From: Turritopsis dohrnii
Lineage: Eukaryota > Cnidaria > Hydrozoa > Anthoathecata > Oceaniidae
Reading direction: 5' to 3'
Length of the DNA: 64,000 bases
Assembly: GCA_027922465.2 (NCBI GenBank)
Contig: BQMF02000033.1
Coordinates: 1,488,001 to 1,552,000 of the forward strand
Each line of letters opens with the position of its first letter. Within the stretch, counting starts at the first letter, position 1. This document shows positions 47,168-63,203 of the stretch, in pieces. Below the pieces are notes generated by a model. The model saw nothing but the letters and a program-made list of their open reading frames with translations, was not told the origin of the DNA and made no database searches. The translations under genes were made by a program, and so were the position numbers.

Positions 47168-48720
47168 TATGTCTTTTACTTTTTCACCTCACTCTTGCAT
47201 TGCAAACAGATTATTGTAATTACGGAACGAGGAATCGCATTGTGAGTTACTTGAACATCTTTTGCCGCGCTCAAGCAGGGACAATTTTCAATATTCTCTC
47301 ATGCTATAGTGTGAAGGAAAACAAAACTTTAGAATGCATATTGAAATGCAAACCTCATAAACTTTCATTAACGGCTAAATACGAATATACAATAATTTTT
47401 TCTTTTCTTCTTTATTCAGGTTGAAAGCTTAAAGCGATTCTTAATTATGTTCTTAAGATACTTTTGAACAGCGAAAATAAGAGAAACAGCTTTCTTAAGC
47501 CGTTGAAATCTATTGAGAACCCGGATATATCTTCTTTACAACAAAAGTCCGAAGTCTCGAATTACCTAAGCATATTTTAAGTTTCAATCGATCGAAACCT
47601 TTATAACTTATAAAATCTAAAACATTTCATTAAATGGTACCTTGAATTAACAATGAAGAGCTTCGGTTGTCAAGGAGCGGTGGTTGGAACTTTAGACCAC
47701 CCCAAGTTGTTGACTGTTTAATAAAAAAGGGCGTGTTTATTGAAAAAAAAAATGATTAGTATTAATGAAATTGTTCATTGTTTGGCCCTGCCTTCGCTAA
47801 TTGTAGGATTTTCTATAATGAAATCAAAAAGAAAAACAAACACCCGCGCAAACTTATGGATTATTTAATTCCTTTTTTATGCGTACCATTATCGTATTAT
47901 GACATTATGGATTTAATAGGTCTGCAAACCAAGTCAAAATTGTCAAAAGTTAGTCTTTTGTCAGAAACTTTTTAAAAGTTTGCCTCTGAGACCAAAAACC
48001 CAAATGTGCCAGTGACGAAAATCAAGGACTACTAATAATTATGCCAGTCAAAGTTTTAGACCGATAAAATATTTAAACACAGGGAAAATCTTTTAAGCAT
48101 GATAGATTATCGTAACTTTTGTATGTAGATTTCACACACAAGTCTCACATAAGTTTCCTTTAAATAAAATAAAAAGTTGCGACAGAATGAAGGCATTCTT
48201 TGCTCATCCTGCCATGAAAACATTCGTTACAAATGAATGAAAGAGACTTACTTCCATCTACTTGTCGATTTTCTGTTGAAACATTCCTTTCACGAAATTT
48301 TGCAAACCATTATTCGTTGAGTCATGTTTGTTTCATATAAAACCAATCAATTTCATAGGTTAAAAATAGCATGTTAATTACATGCACGACATCGATACTT
48401 CTCGATGCACGAATCCCGAATTTATTTGCCAAAAAAATCGGTTAGTGTTCTGATTAATAAAACATCGAAAAAGCACTTGCTGTAAGAATTCATATTTTCA
48501 TAATTGATCACGATTGCTGTATCATGATTACCACTAAAAAGCTTTGTCATTATTCAAGACTACCCAAGTTGCAGTAATTTCTTCTCTAAAATGCAAATAA
48601 TAATAAAACGCCAATATGTATTGTTTAGGACTCCAGTGACTCGAGGACTTTAGATGATATGTTTAAATCTTCCCGTGTTCCTTTGATGGATCCTCTAACA
48701 TGTGTTATTTATGAATGTCA

Positions 48721-48780
48721 GACTATACTATACTATACTATACTATACTAGACTAGACTAGGCTAGACTATACTATAGGA
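48721..48780. repeat. Pentanucleotide microsatellite (ACTAT)n
   Basis: About six TATAC/ACTAT units followed by the variants ACTAG and ACTAGG, then a return to ACTATACTAT. Confidence 0.85.
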
Positions 48781-49686
48781 GTAAATTCATGCGACAGTTT
48801 GAGTTTTCGACAAACGTTTTCGCAAAAAATGTTTGGAAGAAGGAGACATGATGCAATTTTATTCTCACTGACCCAAGCAAATTTAACAAGGTTTTCACCA
48901 TGAAGTTTTGATGAATTCAATTTTTCACATGAACTATATCTTGGGCTTGGATTCGAAAGCGAGGATAGTGACAAAGTTGACACTTAACATGGAAAGGATT
49001 TTTTTCTCTTCCCGCTCCGTTTCCGGCCAGTGGTGTTAAATTCCACTTACTGTGACTGATGGTATGGAGGCTCACGAGATGATTTGATGGCGTCAGTGTA
49101 ACCCAGGAGGCTGCTTTTCTTAATCACACCACCTCACTTGAAAATCATGGACCCAAATCCCTTTCTTGGCCATGATCTCGAGATTAGTCGGCAATTCATC
49201 GAACTCACAAAAGCAACAGGCTTTATAGAAATGACCCTCTAGAAACATACTATAAATCTGGTTGCTTGTAAAAGTTTAAAAAATATCAAGCAACAAGAAT
49301 GACGAGAACAGTTGTATTTATTCATATAGAAGAAATGTATATTGAAACGATTGTTATCGATTATCCTCCACGAAGTCCATCCCACGGAGTGCAATCTGTT
49401 GGCTCAAACAAGTCAACAGTGATCGCTTAAGCTTTTTTCACATGCACGTAGTTTTTCTCGTAACACCAAACGAACTTTTTACCGTAAGTTCTTACGAAGA
49501 AAAAATGCCTTGACGGAGATTTTCATTCACATGCACTAAAATTTGTTGCAATAAAAAATACAATACATTTGGAACGTTTGGAAATAGATCATTAGCAAAA
49601 AATGATGTAATTTCGAACAAAAGACGTCATTTCGAACGCTCGATGTAACTTTTCGAACGTTTTTTTCTTCTTGAGGCTTACGGAGG

Positions 49687-49742
49687 CTTACGACGATTTT
49701 CTTAAAAACAAAATTTTTTGTTTTTAAGGAAATCGTCGTAAG
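49687..49742. repeat. Hairpin with 27-bp arms and 2-bp loop
   Basis: The arm CTTACGACGATTTTCTTAAA... (49687-49713) is followed by its reverse complement at 49716-49742 with one mismatch. It is the core of a looser foldback with CTTGAGGCTTACG / CGTAAGGGCTCAAG flanks. Confidence 0.8.
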
Positions 49743-50105
49743 GGCTCAAGAACGTCCGTAGGACCTTACGAAAACTTTTCCTTAAGAAGAGAATGAATGA
49801 ACATTGTCCTAGTCGTAAGAGCTTACGTAAAATTTTACAAAACGATGGCGGGGGTAATAGTTTTTGGTCTGTAATTTATTACTTTGGTTGCTAGACATGG
49901 TTAATAGGTACTTAGTCACGTTTTTTTTTTGTTTTCGAGAGCATACATACTGGTGATGTTAAAATAGAATAAGACCCTCAAATAATTTAGTCATAATTAG
50001 AGATACTTCCATCCGGCCTTCACAGTAACTTTGCATCATAGCAGCACAAAGTTTACCATATACTCTATTACCCCAGCCAACCCCCGCCCCCTTACAGCCC
50101 ATCCA

Positions 50106-50238
50106 GTATGTCCTCGTTTCCATGCTTTATTGATATACTAATGTGATCACTTTGTTACTATAGTAATAATCACATATAATCTATAATCAACAGTAGAATG
50201 ATAAAAAATATTGCGGATCCTGGAAACGAGGTCATAAC
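50106..50238. mobile_element. Small foldback with TATGTCCTCGTTTCCA ends
   Basis: Left TATGTCCTCGTTTCCA and right TGGAAACGAGGTCATA are inverted, about 130 bp overall. The interior is AT-rich. Single copies of CCTCGTTTCCA also occur near 16592 and 19702. Confidence 0.6.
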
Positions 50239-53200
50239 ATGATTTTTAAAATGGAAATTTGGGAGAACCAAGATTTGTTCTAGTCTAGGTACTTGATTCA
50301 GATAAACAATATGCTTTATCATGATAAATACTTACAGGGAAAAACAACGACAGGCTTTTTGATCACCTGACCATCGAAGTTTTTAAAACTTTGTCGTTTT
50401 GTAAAAAAATTGCGATGATTTACGATAATTTACGATAATTTTCGTCGACTTCAAAACGAGGCGGAGTAGGATAATTTGACAAAATATTGGAAAAATATCT
50501 GTAAGAGTCTGTTTCGTTTTATTTTAGACACTCCGAAGATAGTCACATAGTAATAAAACCTTGTTAATCTGCAGTATTGACAACTATATTTTGTTGTTGT
50601 ATTTCCTTTTATTCGATAATTATTTGATTGTCGAGAAAAAAAAACGGCCGATTTTTCTGTGTGTTTTTAAAACAACGACCATGTGTAGTTGCTTTACATC
50701 GCTATGCAAATTAGAAATTTTAACTTTGGGAATGAATACAAGTGGAGTTTGAAATATCATTGATGGTTTTGTGGCATGTTTTTACCTTGCTATTTCAAAC
50801 TAATTTAAACTCTTACAAATGTATTTGGATAATGAAAATGTATACTCCAGGCTAACATAAACAAACAAAATTAATATATATAATATAGCATAAAGAATTG
50901 AAAATATGAGCGTAATATTGCACGAATCTGTTTTCCTGCTTTTTTGTACATTTTTTTTTTGTTGCTAGTCCTTTGTTGTTTTTTTTAACAGGGAAAAGGA
51001 TCGTTTTCCACACCCACAATTGTTTTGACGAAAGCGTTAAACGACAGAAGTGATAAAGGAGCCACAATGCAAGAAAAAGCTGATTTACTAATGCGCCAAT
51101 TTATCTTCATATCGCCTTGGTTTTTGTGTTTAGCACAGGGAGGGATCTTCTTAAAAAACTGTGAAGCTCATTTATAAATTCTCTTGTTAATCCGATCGAT
51201 ATTACATTTTATTTCTTTTAAAATAGAGGATTTTTTACATCTCTTGATCAGAATGTCTTTATTCCTTTCTTTAAAAAAGCTTTCAACTTGTTTATTTGAC
51301 GTTCGATAAACGAATAAATATCAGTTCTGTGGAAAAACATGGCTTGCAGATAATTATATTAAACTTTTCAAATTGGAATAAATCTGTGGGTTAATGTTAT
51401 GACTACTTTGTTGATGTTAATCTATTTCCTTCAGGTTAAGCTTAATAGAGGCGATATGATATTTTTTCCCAGCCTTAACATAACGAACATATTTTATTAA
51501 TGGTCGATAAAAGTGAAATGATAGTTGTTGTGTTTCTGATTTGATTTAAGTAATTATTTTTCTTTTATGACTTAGAAGGAATATGTTGTGATCTCTGTAC
51601 TTGAGTGTTTTGATAAGATTTATGACGAATGAACGTGGAAAGTCGATTGTTATGATTGATAACGGCACATTGGATCTGAACAGAGAGAGGCTTAGCGCAA
51701 TTACTTTTTATGGTTTTTTACAAAAGAATGGGTGAAGAAATGAACATTGATAATTTGAGATCACATCACAAGATAGTCAAACGTGTGTTGTATGGAAGGA
51801 AACAAGACAACAATTAGTTTATTAGTGCATGCAAAAATATATTGTCAGAGAGCATCTGTTAGGTATTTACTTGGAGAACCTGAAATTGCTAAAGTGGTTC
51901 TCTATGTAGAAAGTTTCCTAATCTTTGTTTTATGGTTTATGTAATGAATTGGAATTGATATTTAAAAATTCATTGGTGAATATAAAATGAAATCGATTCA
52001 TAAATTAATATTTTCATGGACATATAAACAACGAGAAGGGACATTAAACGCTCTTGGGTTTTTTTACGGGTTTATCTTAATTTTAATGAAAAAAATTCTT
52101 TACGATTTCTTACGATGTTGGAAGAATTGGTGTCTTGTAAAATGTAACATCAACACAAACTTCGCAATTTCTTCAAAATTCCAAACTCACAAAAGTTTCT
52201 TAGTTTTTGAGAGTAGGTTGGACGTATTATATGCGATTCTTAGGGTGTTGAAATTTGTTCTAATAAAAAAAAAAATCTGTAATCTGTATTGGCGACAATT
52301 TTGACCTTGAGTACTTATAAAATCGGATTTCCTTTTAGATCGGATTTGGCGATGCAAATGGATAATTAATATCACTAAAGACATCCCATTGCCACCTCGA
52401 TGCGGTCTTTGTCTAGATTCAAGTATTAGATTATTTTCTCATGAGATGATGGAAAAGGGTTAGGGTTAGGTTGTTTTTTTTTAATTCTATTCTTTATTTT
52501 TTCCATTATTTCGATATATTGTCATCTTCTTCTTTTTCAGATGTAGAAATATGCCTTACCTTTAAATTCAAGTTCCCTTCCATTCCAAAGACTAGCAAGT
52601 CCTTTTACGGAATTTCTCCTACAGAAGAAAATGGAATGGAACGTTAATTCCTTAAGCCGAGCTGCAAAGAAAAAAACATTTTGTTGTGAAAAAGGAAACT
52701 TTTAAGTTTTAAGTTAATTCCTAATCTGATATAATCCAAACGGGGAAAAAAGGTATGGGCAAAATAGATCCTAAAATCTATCCAAATCATATATCTATGG
52801 ATAATATCAGAATTTTTGCTATATTGATTTTTAAGGAAATGTTTGACCTCCATATGTTTACAAGACGTCCACCATCTTGATATGACCGCCTCTTCTTGTT
52901 CAGGAAATAAAACCGAAGAAAAAGTTCATTGAAATTGAAATTCTGAATAGGATATCAAAAAACTCGAACTTTTCATTTGATCTTCTGAAGTTCTGAAGTT
53001 TAATAAGACCATCTGTAAGCCTTTTTCAAAATATTGATAATTGCTGCGCCATTTTGTCTTAATTTTTCAGTACAATGTGCTCGCAGACTTGATTGCTGCG
53101 GTTTTAGTGCATGCTCTCTTCTAACAGCATGAACAGGCTCTTGTCAAGTTAAGTCCACGTGCCATAATGAAAAACGAATATATATGATAGTTCATAATCC

Positions 53201-53483
53201 TATGTTCCTGGAGTTATACCATCATCTTTGAGATCGAATATTAGCTACAAAATTCTTTACAAAAACTACTAGCTTCACATGTAGGCAACAGTTAGTATCG
53301 GTAAAGTTCAAGGTGAAAATCTTCTACTAATTGTCTATGTGATCGAGTTAATAAATAACTTTTACTTCATTATTTCAAATACTTTACTACTACTATTTTC
53401 CCTCACTAATTAGGTGACCAGCCTACGCTGTGTCATATCTCCTTCTGATATTGCTGTCAATTGCCCTTTAGATCAAGTAAATT

Positions 53484-55238
53484 ATGTATTGCTATAAGGT
53501 GCTGTCAATAATAGTATTTGCTTGCCTTATTATATCGCTTTCGGCTTTTTTCATTGGTGCGTTAAGCAAAGAGTGGTGGGTCGGAGATTTTGAGGCTATC
53601 GTGCCGTTCGTAAACAACACAAAAGTCCCGAAAGGTTATCAAGCGCACTTATTGTTTGATATCCGATTCGGGTTATCAACTGTTTGTTGGAGCTTGAGAC
53701 AGGCTGGCCGAAATACCTCTTCAATTGGTATAGGAAGTATCAAGGAATGTATCAGTGAACTGCCAAAAAACCCAGCCATAAGAGAAATCATAAAGAAAAA
53801 TCTAGAGCGTGAGTTACTTTTACCTTGGTCACATTTTCCCTATCTATTTCTATACTTTTTTTTTTGCTCGCAAGGAAAATAAACATTCCATTTTATACTT
53901 TTTTTTTTCAGCATTCAAGAATACATTAATCTGCTTGATCGTGGCTTTGGTATTTAATGGGCTTGCATTTATTTTTGCATCCATTAAGCTGCCATGTTTG
54001 AAAATTTCTCACAAGAAGATAATACTCTTCACGACACTCGCCTTAGCAACAATTTCTGGTAACTAACCTTTCGTTATCGTCTTTTTTTTATAAATAAGGC
54101 ATTGTTTTAGGGGTTTTGTTTTTGCGCAATGTCTTATAGGTAAAAACTTTGTCGGCCGAAAACGACGAATTTTTGGCGAGGTAAGGAAAGTTTGCAATGG
54201 TGAAAATTTGTACCGACAAAGTTTTTACCGATAAAGTACTTAAGATCTGTTGATCTTTGCGATAATCTCTTCGGTTTTAGGAGCCTTCTTCACCTCCAAA
54301 TTGGTTTGAGAGATTCTTTTTATAGTTTTGATACCCTCTTATAGAAAGTTACAAAAGATATAATTTAAGCTGGTTCATCACGTGATCACTAATTGAATGA
54401 TTTGATTGGCTTGCGTTATATTCCATGTCGGAAAAGTTGAACTTGATTCCAACTTTTCCACGGACGTTTATGGCGGAATTTATTTTAAAACATAAGCCGC
54501 TCCTCTCCGAGCGGAATTTTGCCGCATAGTGGAAACGAAAACAGGTGTTAGTTTTGTGTCAGTATTTGAGTAGCTGAACTGGAGTTCAAGTAACACTTAT
54601 TTAAGTAGGATCGAAACTCGAAGTTATAGATTATAATGCTCAAGTAGTATTTTCGGAAATAGATCAGTTATACTTCATATAATGAATCCTGATGTCCGAA
54701 AAGACATAACCAATTATTCAGATTCCTCTCACGAGATTATATTGTATTGTGTTTTACCATCTGTTATCTCATGATATTATATCATATTGTGTTTTACCAT
54801 CTGTTATCTGACGACATTATATCGTATTGTGTTTTACACCATCTGTTACCTCATGATATTATATCATATTGTGTTTTAGCGATTGCCGCCATTGCAGCCG
54901 TGGTTATAGCTAACCGAAATATGCATTATAAAGCACCGTTTATGCGCATGGTTTTGTCGAAACCTCCCCAACTTAGCGATACGTTGCCGCCCTTCGCCAT
55001 CAAAGTTCTAGACCGTGTCTTCCAACGTGTCAGAATATCCGATCTTTCAAGCAATTTTGAAAAGGGCGTTTCGTTTGATATCACGTGTGTGGGGGTATTT
55101 TTCATTCTCGTTGCTGTTGTGTTATCCGTCATCGAACACTGTTGCGCCAAAAAATCCGGTGATGATGAATATAGATCGGAACTAATATCGGATGGTTACA
55201 CATTTCCCGAAAAAACAGGGCAAGAAATGAATGTATAA
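53484..55238 (+). CDS. Claudin/PMP22-like four-span membrane protein (276 aa)
   Basis: Three exons, 53484-53808, 53912-54058 and 54880-55238, with GT-AG borders and matching phases (1 and 1). Four hydrophobic spans lie at about residues 7-29, 112-134, 144-170 and 222-243. The first extracellular loop carries WW at 31-32, GLSTVC at 63-68 and Cys89, which fits the W...GL..C...C signature of the claudin/PMP22/EMP superfamily. NNT and NTS could be N-glycosylated. The C-terminal tail is short and hydrophilic. Family members shape cell junctions or act as tetraspan adaptors at the plasma membrane; a precise orthologue cannot be named. Intron 2 contains a foldback element and a 40-bp tandem repeat that runs into the acceptor. 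Confidence 0.78.
54131..54240. mobile_element. Foldback element in claudin-like intron 2
   Basis: Left GTCTTATAGGTAAAAACTTT and right AAAGTTTTTACCGATAAAG are inverted, with GTCGG / CCGAC next. It is about 110 bp. The end word TTATCGGTAAAAA is shared with the larger element at 62043-62631. Confidence 0.6.
54728..54879. repeat. 40-bp tandem repeat ending in a splice acceptor
   Basis: Nearly four copies of a 40-bp unit containing GTGTTTTACCATCTGTTA start at 54749, 54789, 54829 and 54871. The last copy reads GTGTTTTAGC, so one base change (C to G) supplies the AG acceptor of claudin-like exon 3 at 54878-54879. Confidence 0.85.
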
Positions 55239-55611
55239 AAAAATGCGCACGACAACACAAGGTCAAAAAAACGACAGTGGAGGCTGTGTCCCTCCGCCGC
55301 ATGTGTTTTTTTATAATTCGAACTAATGCTCCAGATAAATGTTTGTGGCCAGTCAAGTTTTTGCCTCGATGGTTTTAATCCAGGGAACTTGTGTACAAAA
55401 TACTTTTCAGATGATATCTTCCGGAAGCTCATTCGATCCAACCTCGTACCCAGAGTTCGATCATATGAGAAACAGATTGTTTGGGTGACGTCACAGCATT
55501 TTTATTTCGAAACTTTTTTTTTTGTTATTTATAAGTTTGTATTGTTCATATGTTCAACATTTACACCTTGCATTCTTAACATTATCACTACTTGTTGTAC
55601 AACGATTGATC

Positions 55612-56581
55612 ATGGATCGTGTGGCCACGAAAAAGAAAAAAATCGCAATATCACGAAAAGGTAACACCCAGGGCAAAACTATTGAACACATAAGAGCACT
55701 GATTGTAAGTAAACTAAAATAAAAACATAAATTCACCAGCTCGTCATAAATGAAATGCCTGATTTAGTTTTAAAGTCAAACAGGATGTATAGTGATGTGT
55801 AGAATTAATTAAGATATATACAAACTCCGACAGAGGCTTGTTCAGTCCTGTTATACGCAAGTGTCGGAAAACAGTCGTCGTATGGGCAGAAAATAACCTC
55901 AAATCTCTATATCTACATTATGAATGGTCGACAAACAAAAGTTTGGACTACATATACAACAAAAAGATCGGCGGACATATTATATTGGGAGACGCTTCTT
56001 AGATATAGGCTTCCGACTTGGCCCGAACTCTAACAATCCCAGGATTATTCTAGTCTGTAAAAATTACAAATCAGTTGCTTCACAAAAAAACATGCTATAA
56101 ATTTCTTGCTGATGCAATTTGGGCCCTGAGTTTTTTCATAGTTTCTCAGAATGTGTTTACTTATTCGGGCGATTGCTCTAACCACTAAGCTACCGACTCC
56201 TTGTGATCACATTAGTTCGTAGCAGACGAGGGGAGCGAACACGCTCAATTGGACCTGAATGCCTATAACTTTGCGCTGCAATTTTGAAAGCAATAATTGA
56301 TCTATTAAAGATAATTAACTATCCTAAGATCGAGAAAAAGTGTCAGCAGTTTTCTTGTGTGAGATAATCTTCACGAGAGAGCCAATCATTTGCTTACTTT
56401 GTTTCAGCGCTTTATTAATAATAAACAGCTGCTCGTTCCCAGACCTTTTCTCAATTGCTCTATTTCTACTGACATTAGCATAGTGCAACCCTCGGCTCAA
56501 CACATAATAGTTCATTATTTACAATCAATCGGATATCTACAATGGTCGACAAAATACAATAGAAAAAAAAGTCTCATTTAA
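55612..56581 (+). CDS. Possible two-exon micro-gene (88 aa)
   Basis: Exon 1 55612-55704 opens at ATG in good context (ATCATGG) and ends at ATT|GTAAGT, phase 0. Exon 2 56408-56581 follows a strong acceptor (TTTGTTTCAG) in phase 0 and ends at TAA. The predicted product begins MDRVATKKKKIAISRKGN and is basic, ending NRKKSLI. I do not recognise it. The evidence is one good donor, one good acceptor and matching phase over a 703-bp intron, which could be coincidence. Confidence 0.3.
56166..56200 (-). repeat. tRNA-derived SINE fragment (A-box half)
   Basis: On the minus strand the sequence GGTAGCTTAGTGGTTAGAGC followed by AATCGCCCG looks like the D-arm and A-box of a tRNA or tRNA-derived SINE. No B-box (GGTTCGANTCC) follows at the proper distance, so it is a truncated SINE or tRNA pseudogene rather than a functional tRNA. 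In the proposed micro-gene it falls within the intron. Confidence 0.45.
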
Positions 56582-57007
56582 CCAATCATTAACGCGGTAG
56601 AAATATTATTAATTTTGGTGCAATTCTGAGACAAAAGGACTGGGTTCAACATCAGTAGTGAAGTGTTTGGACAGGTGCAGCAATGTGAATAATCGAGATC
56701 AAATTATGGAAAGTTTATACAATTTTAGACAAAAACAAACAAAAAAAATCAGTCCTGAAAAACTATTTCAATTTAGCATATTATTCAACCTAAGTTATTT
56801 TTTCCCTCAAAAAGATGGTTTTGCGAAGGAACAAGAAAATGCAAGAATATATAGTCGCAAGACACGTTTGTGACATTCTTAAGATATTTTAGAATTTTGA
56901 CAAATTCAAGACTTGTATTCTTAGAAAATAATATTCTTATTAAGAAAGTGCATAGTTTTCTGGTCCCCAATCGTTGAAATAGTCCCACGAATAAATATTT
57001 AGTGAAA

Positions 57008-60961
<3,954 letters not shown>

Positions 60962-63203
60962 TATTATGAAAACCCTTTTTAATACATTCTGAAAATGTAA
61001 AAGAAGTTATCAACAAGTGTCCAGTACAATATTCAATTTATTGATGCATGTCAATTAATCATGCATACACACGAAAAAGGGAAAGACACCCTATATACAC
61101 CTATGCAAACATAGCACCATTTTGTTTTGGGGGCTGACTAATTAGGGCCAAGAAAAATTGCTACATTTTAGGTAAAAAATTTTCAAGAAACCTCTATTAC
61201 ATGCGAAAATTACTGTTTACGACAAATTTAAGGGGGTGGGGCTATAGCACTCTTTTAGCCACCCTGCTCCGCGGTCCCAAACAATGAAATCACATTGTAG
61301 TTTACAGGAAACACTTCAATCGTGACACTTCAAAAAACAAAGTATCTTAATGCATTAGCTATACACAAATACACCTCAACAGTAGTCGCTTGTTATGAGA
61401 AAGTAACAGTAAGCATTCTCACTCGTAGATTATCAGAGATAAAAACATGCATGACTTTGAATTTCAAAATAACAAATTTACAACGTACCAGTGGTTTCCT
61501 CAATTAAATGGAGGATCTTTTAAAAGATACCATTTGAGTCGATTTTCTGGAGTTGCTTTAAGAAAATAAAAACATCTAAAAAAGGGAAGAACCTTGAACA
61601 GAGCGTCTGCTTCTGTGTTTGCAGTGATTTCTAAGAAGTTTGTCTCGCTACCCACGGTTTGAATCACAGCCCGCCCAGAACCCACTCCCCGGAACCTCTG
61701 AGACCGGAGACCACGAACCAAGTTCAAAAAACAAGAACATTAAACGTAATGTTGTAAAGAAGAATTTTTTTATTTACAAAACATCCTGACACAGAGGGCT
61801 TTTCAATCTGCTATGCTAGAGAATGCATGCTAAAAACTGGGAGATGGCACAGTATATGGGATTATCGTCTCCATTTCGCATACGTGTGAATCACAAGAAA
61901 TTCTAAACCTCGACCTCGGACCATAAAAAGATGTACCTGGAAGGCGGCAATTACATCACTATAAATTTCTGGGCACCAATGTTTAATAACACAACACGAA
62001 GCGGAAATAAAAGCGTTACATATTCGTAATAAGATCAGTTAAATACCTTTCATCGGTAAAAAAAGGCGGCAAAAAGTGACTAACTTTTGGCTAGGTGACT
62101 AACATTTTTTTGACGACTAAAATTTTTGCCGACTTTTTTTCTACCGCCTTTACTTTTTTGCCTATTTTTTTTTTTTCCAAAAACTACTTGCCAAACTACC
62201 TTTTGCCGATTTTTCTTTCTCTGTGTTGCCAATTCTTATCAGGTGCTTTTTGCGGTAGTATGAAAATGTAATTGAAATCAAAGTGTATGAAGAAGAACAA
62301 GTGCAGCCAGGACAAACACAAACTACTAAATAAGAACAAAAGAAGGGTCAAGAAGAACAAAATAACGAAAATACACAAATGAAGAAAAAAAACTGTTATT
62401 GAAATTGACTAATTAACCTGATTTAGATAACCTTTCTTTCTTTATCTTATTTCTTAAAAAAACTTTCAAATTATCTAAACTTTCTTCGTCATTTTTGTCT
62501 TGGAAATTGGTCGGCAAAAAGTGACGAAACTCGAAAATTTAGTCGGCAAAAAGTGACTAAATTTTGTCCAACTAATTTTTTGCCGACTTTTTATTTTTGT
62601 CGACATTTTTTACCGATAAGGTAGGTTTCACAGGTTATCGAGACAAATCATGTGTAAATAACAATCTTTTCATGCAACGTAAAGAGGACTGAGGGTCTCG
62701 GGTCAAACCTTTTGATAGGGTTCCATTAATGATGACCTCGAACCATGATATTCTTCTTAAACTCAGGATTTCTTGCTTTTTTGATTGATAGCTTCTATCT
62801 TAAAATAATTTATGATGATTATGATAATTATTCCATATAGTTAATTATTGATAACCAAAGATACATTCTCCATAATTCATGCTACGACCATGAATTGTTG
62901 TATAAATCATTAACTTTTACTTGATAACTATTGGAGAAACATCAACGAGTAAAAAATGCTAAACGCTACTACTCATTGAGATCGAATAAACCAAAAGGAT
63001 AAGGTAATATGGTGAGTTGAAAGGTAAATCGTTTTCCTTTTTGGAGTCATTGATTATACAGATAGGTTGCATTAAATTTCGAATATTTCCGAGTAGCTAA
63101 TTCACAGACAAAACGTTTTTCAATCACTCTGCATCATATCGATGTTTTGAAGTCTGCCAAATCATTATAACTTTCAAAGAAATTCATTTTCGTAGCAAAC
63201 AAA
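60962..63203. other. Intergenic region between GALM and the TPR gene
   Basis: The start of this region is the GALM 5' flank. It contains the 0.6-kb foldback at 62043-62631. I see no other gene; open frames at 61322 and 61500 lack support. The divergent arrangement (GALM minus, TPR plus) means both promoters lie here. Confidence 0.55.
62043..62631. mobile_element. Foldback element with CGGCAAAAAGT-rich arms
   Basis: Left ACCTTTCATCGGTAAAAAAA and right TTTTTTACCGATAAGGTAGG are inverted. The arms iterate GGCAAAAAGTGACTAA / TTTTTGCCGACTTTTT at least five times. It is about 0.59 kb with no coding capacity. The end word matches the element at 54131. Confidence 0.65.

Larger units (their letters stand above)
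45903..53483. other. Intergenic region between foxB and the claudin-like gene
   Basis: No convincing gene. It contains a 190-bp foldback (46977-47167), a (TATAC)n-like pentanucleotide array (48721-48780), a hairpin (49687-49742) and a small foldback (50106-50238), all listed separately. Other stretches are plain AT-rich DNA with short unsupported open frames. Confidence 0.55.

Noticed and set aside
52458..52473. GGGTTAGGGTTAGG resembling telomere repeat
   Set aside because: Only about two units; too short to claim an interstitial telomere.
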